Made by a program: the position numbers and the translations under genes
Shown here: positions 17,276 through 24,075 of the stretch, in pieces
How the letters are laid out: each line of letters starts with the position of its first letter
Position numbering within the stretch: the first letter of the stretch is position 1
NCBI RefSeq assembly: GCF_020169515.1
Contig: NZ_JAHMHW010000001.1
Location: 372,001 to 436,000, forward strand
Direction: 5' to 3'
From: Paenibacillus vietnamensis
Lineage (GTDB): Bacteria; Bacillota; Bacilli; Paenibacillales; Paenibacillaceae
Length of the DNA: 64,000 nucleotides
Notes under the pieces: model-generated
Database searches by the model: none
The model's input: the letters and a program-made list of their open reading frames with translations, nothing else
Told to the model about the DNA's origin: nothing

Positions 17276-17318
17276 GAAGCTCTCCAAAATTCATTGGAGA
17301 GAGGTTCACGAGTATATA

Positions 17319-17362
17319 AACACGGTATTGGCATGCAGAAAGCGCTTATACTGTGTTTTTGT
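17319..17362 (+). repeat. Hairpin, possible IS605 right end
   Basis: AACACGGTAT (17319-17328) pairs with ATACTGTGTT (17349-17358), followed by a T-run. Subterminal hairpins are typical of IS200/IS605 ends, and this one lies just past the TnpB relic. It could equally be an ordinary terminator. Confidence 0.35.
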
Positions 17363-17394
17363 TGCTTTTTTGCTCGTAAGTGATCGTATTCCCC

Positions 17395-18117
17395 TTACGG
17401 AGTCGATCTGGGAGCCGCGGCAGGCGACGGGATCGTTCCCGGGGGCAGTATGGCCAATCCAGGAGCAATCTGGACCGAACCGGGCGGTAGCGTAAAACCG
17501 GGCGGAATGGCAGTCACTCCCGACGCCCCCGGCGGAATCGGAAGCCCTGGCGGAATCGCCATTCCTGGTGATAGGGTTGGGCTGGGGGCTTCTAAAATCG
17601 GTGCACCCGGGAAAACGCCAGGAGCCCCGCCCGTAACCGGAACTTGAGCGCCAGCCGGAGCCCCGCCCGTAACCGGAACTTGAGTGCCAGCCGGAGCAAT
17701 CGCAGCGGTCGGACCAGCCTGAGGCGTTATGTTTGTCGTTGATATTGTAGGCGGCAAAGCTCTAGAAGGCGCGGAGGCGTTGAACAAGCCGCTTTGGAAG
17801 GAGCCGCTTAGCGCTCCCAAGTTGATCGCATCGTGACAAATTCCAAATTTTTTTAAATCGTTATAAACATACTTATTAGTAGGCTGGCTGTTCTGGTTCA
17901 TTTGCGACACGGCGGATTGTATGTCGGCCAGCTCACCCTGCAAATTCAGTGTCATCTGCAACGTTCGCTGCCGTTCAAGCTCCAATTGATGTATGGATTG
18001 GAATATCATTGAACTGGAAGTTGGCGTACTGTGAGAGGATGGAGCGTACGGATATGGGGAGGGATGTGCGGAAGAATAAGAAGGATGCCAGGCGTAGGTG
18101 TTACAATGCTCGTTCAC
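17395..18117 (-). CDS. Pro/Gly-rich protein with coiled-coil segment, 240 aa
   Basis: GTG 18117 has a strong GGAGGG 9 bases upstream. The N-terminal 35 residues are Ser/Pro/Tyr/His-rich. Residues about 40-75 form a predicted amphipathic or coiled-coil helix (FQSIHQLELERQRTLQMTLN continuing to AVSQMNQ). The C-terminal half is Pro/Gly/Ala-rich low complexity with an exact 12-aa tandem repeat (AGxQVPVTGGAP, encoded by two 36-bp units at 17621-17692) and PPG triplets. This architecture recalls spore coat/exosporium or other surface proteins, but I cannot name a family. It appears intact. Confidence 0.6.
   Translation of the reverse strand: MNEHCNTYAWHPSYSSAHPSPYPYAPSSHSTPTSSSMIFQSIHQLELERQRTLQMTLNLQGELADIQSAVSQMNQNSQPTNKYVYNDLKKFGICHDAINLGALSGSFQSGLFNASAPSRALPPTISTTNITPQAGPTAAIAPAGTQVPVTGGAPAGAQVPVTGGAPGVFPGAPILEAPSPTLSPGMAIPPGLPIPPGASGVTAIPPGFTLPPGSVQIAPGLAILPPGTIPSPAAAPRSTP
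17621..17692 (-). repeat. Two 36-bp tandem repeats inside the Pro/Gly-rich gene
   Basis: Units 17621-17656 and 17657-17692 differ by one base. They encode a 12-aa repeat in frame, so copy number can change without breaking the gene. Confidence 0.8.
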
Positions 18118-18663
18118 GTAGAATTCCCTCCAGATCAGGTGGTCGTATTCCCGCCATTGCCAATCGTTAATACGGTTACCGTATAAGAACCGCCGGTTGT
18201 TGTTGCCGGCATTGAGAGAATCAGCACCTCAACCCAAGCCGGTAGTTTCGTTATTACTTAGGATATGTTAGTTGCGGTTTTAAGGAGAATGTCTATACGA
18301 AATTTTTACGGCCATTCTACGCGCCTAGGTCGTACGTTATCGCGTGGGCCCGTGAAGGCCGCTCTGACCGCAGCCCTTTCCTAAAAGGGACACACGGACG
18401 GGAATATCGGTCGGTGGAGGTCACACCGTCGGATCTGGTGATTGCAGGGGCAATCGGAAGGGACGTCCGTATTGGTAAAAGGACCGGCATCTGCTGAAGG
18501 CTGGCGAGAATCGTGGGTGCAGGATATTAACCGGATCTTCGAGAAGGCGATCCATCCGGAGCGGAATCGATCACCGCAGCCTAAAACGGCAGGCGTGACT
18601 GAAGTGACTCCTTAAAGTAAAGCTATAACGCCGTAAACATCATTATCTCATTTAATTTTTGAC
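18118..18663. other. Decayed coding stretch, origin unknown
   Basis: On the minus strand, 18165-18240 reads MPATTTGGSYTVTVLTIGNG, ending just upstream of the Pro/Gly-rich gene. On the plus strand, 18390-18490 reads GREYRSVEVTPSDLVIAGAI, then one base out of step AEGWRESWVQDINRIFEKAI ending at TAA 18615. The plus-strand pieces look like one broken gene. No family recognised. Confidence 0.35.
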
Positions 18664-18700
18664 AAACCCAGCACTAATCATAAAATTGGTGTTGGGTTTT
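18664..18700. terminator. Intrinsic terminator
   Basis: AAACCCAGCACTAAT pairs with ATTGGTGTTGGGTTTT with a short loop; T/A-runs on both sides. Confidence 0.7.
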
Positions 18701-18799
18701 ATTCTGAAACGATATGCTGTGCGACGTCTGACTAAAAAACGATCGTTTTATAGACTCTGTCAACATTAGTTTAAAATGCCCCAAACTGACCATTGTTCC

Positions 18800-18862
18800 T
18801 GTCTATTTAATCGTCTATTATTCAAAGTATATTAAATATGATAATCAAAGGTTTAATAGACA
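18800..18862. repeat. Inverted repeat upstream of resolvase (possible res site)
   Basis: TGTCTATTTAA (18800-18810) and TTTAATAGACA (18852-18862) form an 11-bp inverted repeat with one mismatch; a further partial copy CGTCTATTA starts at 18812. Its position just before a serine resolvase gene fits recombination-site subsites or an operator. Confidence 0.45.
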
Positions 18863-18877
18863 AAAGGGGATTGTTAA

Positions 18878-19430
18878 ATGGGTAAAATAGGGTACGCACG
18901 TGTTTCGACTGCCGATCAGTCCATGGATTTACAAATCGACTCATTGAAGGCAGCTGGATGTGAACGTATTTTTGAGGAAAAGGTCTCCGGGGAAGAAAAG
19001 TGATCGACCGGAGTTAGCTCGTTGCTTGGAGTACTTGCGTCCCGGGGATACTTTAGTTATCTGGAAATTGGATCGACTTGGGCGGACGACCAAGCAGTTA
19101 ATCGAACTTTCGCATGATCTTAAGGAAAGAGGAATCAGTCTACAGATAATTACTTTAGGAGTAGATACTAGCACACCGGCGGGAAAGCTTTTCTTCGCTA
19201 TTATGGCTGGTTTAGCTGAAATGGAGGCAGAGACAATACGGGAAAGAACCCAGGCCGGCTTACAAGCCGCTCGGGCTCGAGGTAGAAAAGGAGGAAGACC
19301 ACCATTAGATAAGAGCAAAGTTGAAATGGCGTTGCTTCTATATGATAGTCGGAAATATACCATTAAAGAGATAACTGAGCAGACAGGAGTGTCTAAAGCA
19401 AAGTTATATCAAGTTCTCAATGTCAGGTAA
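18878..19430 (+). pseudogene. Serine resolvase/invertase, frameshifted
   Basis: ATG 18878 follows AAAGGGG. The first frame reads [20 protein letters not shown], containing the catalytic serine in RVST, and runs to VSGEE then stop. One base out, the remainder is complete: [48 protein letters not shown] and a C-terminal helix-turn-helix (YTIKEITEQTGVSKAKLYQV). An extra G in the run at about 18989-18992 explains the shift (VSGKKSDRP expected). Without it the protein is a normal 184-aa Tn3/Hin-type recombinase. Either a recent mutation or a sequence error. Confidence 0.85.
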
Positions 19431-19590
19431 TGCAAAGTGACATGTATGTCAGTAAATACTCTGAGATTAATAAAAAAACCGGCAAGTGAAGCGATAAATT
19501 CAGCTAAGCAGCACGCCATAAATAATTAACAAATAAAAAAAGGGTTTTTGATTTATGAATACTGTGGGAACGTCAGGCATAAAAAAAGGG

Positions 19591-20653
19591 ATCACTAGCG
19601 TTGCATAAAATCTAAAACTCGATTGGTCAGAAAATTAAGAAAACGATTTTTCAACCTAAGATCCAAAAGGTTGAGCAGCTCATAAAGGTAGCTCTGTTCA
19701 TTTGGGAATTTTATGTATTTATGTTCATGTACGTCATTTATCCTTGCTTAATGAAGCTCAAGAAGACTCGATCCGTCGGCCAGCAAATGTTCGGGTTGGC
19801 TTTCGTTTCATTCGCTCTAACCACTTTGAATAAGGCTTCCAGAGCAAAGCTTTGAGCCAGCGAGTTAGTTGCAACAAGCTGTGTGCGACTTTCGTTTCCA
19901 TCTTGACGTACGAGCAAACAGAACACAATGAGTGAAATCCAGACCTGGTTGTACACGGCGCGTTCACTAGTGCCGTAAAGATGCTTGATCTGCAAATGCT
20001 GTTTCATCTACTTGAAGAATGTATCGATGGCCCAGCGGCTACGGTACATTTCACTGATTTCATCGCAGGTGAGATCGAACCGATTCGTCACCAGAAAGAG
20101 CAGGTTACCCTGTGAATCTTCGGTCTGAATCATCCGCAGCGTATGCTTCATCTTCTTCTGCTGCGAGCCGATTCGGACGAGCACATCGGCGGAAACGCCG
20201 CTGCCCTCCGGGACTTCCAGCTCCTGCAAAGGTTCGATGTGCGTATTGTTCTTGAGGCGTGTCACGAAAAAGATACCGTCAAGACAAAAGCGATCAAATG
20301 CCGCATAGTCGATATAACCGCGATCGAAGACATACGTCACGCCGGGCTCATGAACAAGCTCGTTCATCTGGGTACGGTCATTTTTCTTTGCCACGGTTAC
20401 GGTTGCTTTCTCCGGGATGACTTCTTGTTCGCCAACAAAGGCCAAGCGCATATGCACTTTGATATCGGCTTTCGTCTTGCGGAACTCGGCCCATTTGTAT
20501 TTCTGCAGACAGAGCGTGACCGTCGTCGAGTCGATGATCTTGATCTTATTGCGGTGAGCCTGAGAGCCCTGACGTGACAGCACACGCCGCCTTGCCAGCA
20601 AGGCATAAATCATTAATATCCAAACTCGACACAAAATATCACTAGCGTTGCAT
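19591..20653. repeat. 16-bp direct repeat flanking the IS4 relic
   Basis: ATCACTAGCGTTGCAT occurs exactly at 19591-19606 and 20638-20653 in the same orientation, either side of the transposase remnant. It is longer than usual IS4 target duplications and may be the same IS end in two tandem copies. Confidence 0.75.
19738..20634 (-). pseudogene. IS4-family DDE transposase, broken
   Basis: Minus strand. The readable part begins within the N-terminal third and carries the first catalytic region (KIIDSTTVTLCLQKYKWAEF), the second (VTYVFDRGYIDYAAFDRF) and the YREK-like third (LTCDEISEMYRSRWAIDTFFK). A nonsense codon TAG (20008-20010), where the family has Trp (FFKW), interrupts it; the frame then continues MKQHLQIKHLYGTSERAVYN to 19738. 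The N-terminal domain is missing here. The element is dead. Confidence 0.85.
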
Positions 20654-20670
20654 TAATGTTTTTGGAATCT

Positions 20671-21071
20671 TCATAACTTTCTGTCACATCTGCATTCGAG
20701 CATAAAAAAATCCTTTACAATAGATAGGAGAGGTAGACCTGTCCATAATCCATTGAAAAGGATAACACGTATGGACAATCGTACTCTATTATCTTCATTT
20801 GCAAGCCTTCGCGACCCTGCAATTGTGCAAGTCAAATACGCGATAGTTGTCAGCTTTTTCGTGTATTTAACCTGCTGACATTTAGCCACGGTATTTGTGA
20901 ACATTTTTGTACAAATGGGCGCTAGCCATTTTCGAACACTTGTCGCAGCAGTTCGGGATCGACCTGTTTGTGTTTGCGACTGATCTGCGCGGCCGAGATG
21001 GAGGTCAGGCCGAGCTCATGCTGCATGTCCTCACACAGCACATCATCTGCGATATGACGCGGCTCCATTTA
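20671..21071 (-). pseudogene. Second IS4-type fragment set, rearranged
   Basis: Minus-strand 21071-20928 reads MEPRHIADDVLCEDMQHELG and SISAAQISRKHKQVDPELLR, the N-terminal helical domain of the same transposase family, ending at a stop. Minus-strand 20904-20780 reads KYTKKLTTIAYLTCTIAGSR, which resembles an even earlier part of such proteins. Their order is inverted relative to a normal transposase, so this is a shuffled relic, probably from a second copy. Confidence 0.55.
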
Positions 21072-21614
21072 TGCTCCCTATGATAACTGGTCCTAAAACA
21101 ACATTCACTTTAATAAATTGAATATGGCATCATTTTATCCAAATGGCGCCGCACAGCCTGTGCCCGGTACATGCGGCGAGGCAAAACGATACATCGTCCC
21201 GAACTGGCAGCAGATTCAGATTGCGATATCGTGGTATTGTACAAGAATCGCAATCATTTCAATTGTCTTTGGCGACTCTTGAGTGGTTAAGTCAGCCGCG
21301 GCTGTCTGCTCCCAGATCTGATTAAATATCGTTACCCTTAGCTTAAAACAAACTAGGGAACATCTGCCAGAGTGGGAGGGACAACTTACAGATATGTGAG
21401 GAAACTTATTATTTACAAGGTAATCCATATTATGATAATATTTCACTTGGTTATTGTATCCATTTCTAAAAGGGATAATATTCTTTTATTTCCACCATCG
21501 GCCGACTTTGACGGGTGATAGTATAGGTATGACTTGTCATTCCCTTAAATTAATATGTGGCTGAAAAATTAAGAATGAGAGAGATAAAATTAAATTACAG
21601 TAGGAGGACGTGTT
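21072..21614. other. Intergenic stretch, no gene seen
   Basis: The left part is GC-richer and probably IS debris; the right part (21330-21600) is AT-rich and should hold the promoter of the three-gene exported operon. No clear -35/-10 pair could be assigned. Confidence 0.35.
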
Positions 21615-22115
21615 ATGGCTTTTAGTAAAGTTCAAAAAGCAAGTATATTAGGCAGTTTAATGGGAGTATTAGTTCTAGGAGTATCTGTAGCAGCTTCATC
21701 GAGTAATTTAGGTTCATATGATGAACTTCCTGATGCCCCTTCACAAAATGCCCCTCTTGAGGAACAGAAAGAATATAGAAAACTCGTTAAGAAACACATT
21801 GAAAAACATGGAGAAAAGGTTTCCGTTTCTGGGCAGGAGACAAAGGGCATCGATATTGAAGTCGCAGGAAAGAAGATAAAGCTACCAGAAGACACCTATA
21901 TAGATGGTATTATCGTTTCTGGTCACGTAGAAGGAAGTAGTTTACCTGCGTATGTAATTCGTAAAGGGAATTCTTCAGTTAAAATTGGCGTAAATACCGG
22001 AATAGTTTTTGATGAAATAGTTGATTCTAATGACTCTGATCCATTTAAATTCCTTGATGCTGTTAAACAAGATAAGGGAGAAGAATATGAACTAGACAAT
22101 AATCACGTTCATTAA
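21615..22115 (+). CDS. Exported hypothetical protein, first gene of a three-gene operon
   Basis: TAGGAGGACGTG precedes ATG 21615. The 166-aa product has a hydrophobic N-terminal segment (about residues 9-29: ILGSLMGVLVLGVSVAAS) that acts as signal or anchor, a charged helical stretch (EEQKEYRKLVKKHIEKHGEK) and a beta-rich C-terminal half. It ends with DPFKFLDAVKQDKGEEYELD; a similar PFxFLDxV tail occurs in the third gene of the operon. The stop overlaps the next leader, 14 bases before the protease start. Family not recognised. AT-rich codon use differs from the core genes. Confidence 0.7.
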   Translation: MAFSKVQKASILGSLMGVLVLGVSVAASSSNLGSYDELPDAPSQNAPLEEQKEYRKLVKKHIEKHGEKVSVSGQETKGIDIEVAGKKIKLPEDTYIDGIIVSGHVEGSSLPAYVIRKGNSSVKIGVNTGIVFDEIVDSNDSDPFKFLDAVKQDKGEEYELDNNHVH

Positions 22116-22129
22116 TGGAGGGTTTAAAT

Positions 22130-23098
22130 ATGAGAAAATTTATTATTAGTTTTTTGGCTTCATTTTGTGTATTTTTAATAGTTCATTCTTCTATGGCATC
22201 TGCACATCATTATCGTTGGATTGTATATGATACTCGCTTACAAGAGCCTGCTGGATCTAATCATATTCCTACTAATATATTATATGGAACTTGGATAGAT
22301 TTCGATTACTCGCCAACCAGTACTATAGGGAGTGAAATTTGGAATGCAATGAGAGCCTGGAGAGATGCTGTTCCCATTATCAATCTACAAGATTGGGATA
22401 CATATGGTGATCTTGCTGTCGTCCAATTACCACAAAATGAATATAATCTTAAATGTCCAGTAAATTCTGTGGGTTGCTATCAAGTTACCGAAAAAACGAA
22501 AGTGTCCGATCACGGCCCATGGTACGTAACCTATGGTACGATTTACTTACCAGATACTCGGGTTGGTGATGATGCATTTAAAACTTTACTGCATGAAATA
22601 GGACATGCAATTGGGTTACATGAACAATATATTGATAGTGGAAGTTTTGGATGCAATAGTTCAATAATATCTGTTATGGATGGGATTGGTTGCGACAACT
22701 TGACTGCTCCTTCAAGTACAGATGTGATAGAGATTAATAATATGCTTGGTGGTGGCACAGGCAAAGCAACTGATTTAAACGTTGCGTGGAACTCTACTAC
22801 ATTAAACTTAACATGGAAAGATAATGCTTTAGGTGAATGGAATTATAAAGTAGATTATTATAAGGTTTCAGCAACGGGTTCATTAACCTTAATTCAATCC
22901 TCTACAATTACTAAAGATATTGGATTAATAAAAGGAATTACAACTAGTACACTTTTTACTTTTAGTGATAAAACGATTATAGATTCTAGCTTCTCAAAAT
23001 CTGGTAAAGCGCTTGGTAATTATAGAGCCATTGTTAGAGCATACTATCAAAATACAAACCAATACGGTCCTTCTACATCTATTAATTTCACAATCTAA
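22130..23098 (+). CDS. Secreted zinc metalloprotease, metzincin-like
   Basis: Start ATG 22130 follows GGAGGG and gives a classic signal peptide (MRKFIISFLASFCVFLIVHS, cleavage near SMASA). Residues 155-166 read HEIGHAIGLHEQ, the zinc-binding helix of metzincin-type peptidases (H155, E156, H159), and SVMDG near 180 may be the Met-turn. The third His is one residue closer than in the standard HExxHxxGxxH. After residue about 210 there is a fibronectin-III-like beta domain (WNSTTLNLTWKDNALGEWNY). It sits between two exported proteins of the same operon. A predicted extracellular protease; its substrate is unknown. Confidence 0.8.
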   Translation: MRKFIISFLASFCVFLIVHSSMASAHHYRWIVYDTRLQEPAGSNHIPTNILYGTWIDFDYSPTSTIGSEIWNAMRAWRDAVPIINLQDWDTYGDLAVVQLPQNEYNLKCPVNSVGCYQVTEKTKVSDHGPWYVTYGTIYLPDTRVGDDAFKTLLHEIGHAIGLHEQYIDSGSFGCNSSIISVMDGIGCDNLTAPSSTDVIEINNMLGGGTGKATDLNVAWNSTTLNLTWKDNALGEWNYKVDYYKVSATGSLTLIQSSTITKDIGLIKGITTSTLFTFSDKTIIDSSFSKSGKALGNYRAIVRAYYQNTNQYGPSTSINFTI

Positions 23099-23117
23099 TC
23101 ATTAGGAGACGATAGTA

Positions 23118-23594
23118 ATGAAAAAATTTATGTTCGGTTTCATCCTAGGAGGTCTATTGTTTGGATCAATCACAGCTACAGCAAACAGTTCAACAACAGG
23201 CAGATTTATTAAAGTTTTTGATACTGTTAAAGGAATTTATTTAGATGATACTAAGCTTGAAACGGATGAAGACTTGTTTATTTATAATCAACGCGTATAT
23301 GTTCCACTTCGATTTATGATAGAACAAACCAAAGCTCCCGTTAGTTGGGATTCAAAGACCAAAACAGTAAATCTTAAAACACCATATATCATTAATAATC
23401 TTTTTGTTTATTTGCCTGATGATATCGAAAATAGAGGAACTATTATAGAGGGAGATTTAGCTTTTGTTTTTGGAAAAGGAAAGTCGGAAATAATCATCCA
23501 AACGGATGGGCATGTCCGAAGTGAATATATAGACCCTGCTCATGAAGGTGAAAATCCATTTTCTTTTCTAGATGAAGTAAGAAAGAAAGACTAA
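23118..23594 (+). CDS. Exported protein with copper-amine-oxidase-N-like domain
   Basis: AGGAGACGATAGT precedes ATG 23118. A signal peptide (about residues 1-24) is followed by a domain of the type called copper amine oxidase N-terminal in Firmicutes (YVPLRFMIEQTKAPVSWDSK, then TKTVNLKT), which is a cell-surface stalk-like fold and not an oxidase. The C-terminus ENPFSFLDEVRKKD resembles the tail of the first gene of the operon. A strong terminator follows 18 bp after the stop. Likely an extracytoplasmic partner or inhibitor of the protease, by context only. Confidence 0.75.
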   Translation: MKKFMFGFILGGLLFGSITATANSSTTGRFIKVFDTVKGIYLDDTKLETDEDLFIYNQRVYVPLRFMIEQTKAPVSWDSKTKTVNLKTPYIINNLFVYLPDDIENRGTIIEGDLAFVFGKGKSEIIIQTDGHVRSEYIDPAHEGENPFSFLDEVRKKD

Positions 23595-23611
23595 TAGATT
23601 TCTTAGCCCTG

Positions 23612-23673
23612 AAAGGGGCTGTCCCAAACTACCATGGCCGTAAAGCCATGGTAGTTTGAGACAGCCCCTTTTT
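23612..23673 (+). terminator. Long-stem terminator
   Basis: A 26-bp near-perfect stem (AAGGGGCTGTCCCAAACTAC... with its complement ending GACAGCCCCTT) with a 6-base loop, followed by TTTTT. It ends the three-gene exported operon. Confidence 0.9.
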
Positions 23674-24075
23674 AGTTTAACGATCAGCAAGAGTGTCATT
23701 AAAGTGATACTCCTGTTCATGGGATAGCTACTGACTAATACTAGCCAATAGAAAGGATAGCGGTCGAGAGATGCTTTTCATCATTACTACAGAATGGATA
23801 CATAAATCTTTCGTATCCAATTCTTTTAGTTCTGGGGGATAATCCACAGTCCAGATAGATTATGAGTAGCAGTAACAAATTGAGAACAAAAGACCATGTT
23901 TTCTCTCTCAGAATGATCTATAGTAAAGTCTTATGAGACTAAATTTTAATTCAAGTTTAATCTTATTTTCAGGTTGCTTTAAGTATTCTAGCATATATAA
24001 CTAGATCCAATTATTAGCTTCCTGATATATTAACTTTTGAAATTTTGTCTAACATTAAGAAAAGGAGACTTTAAC
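23674..24075. other. Intergenic leader of the Rhs gene
   Basis: AT-rich, no gene. It must carry the Rhs promoter; a TATATA at about 23994 is a possible -10 without a convincing -35. AAAGGAG at 24061-24067 is the ribosome binding site. Confidence 0.4.

Noticed and set aside
17621..17692. CRISPR-like repeats
   Set aside because: Two directly adjacent 36-bp units with no spacers, inside a coding frame; this is a protein repeat.
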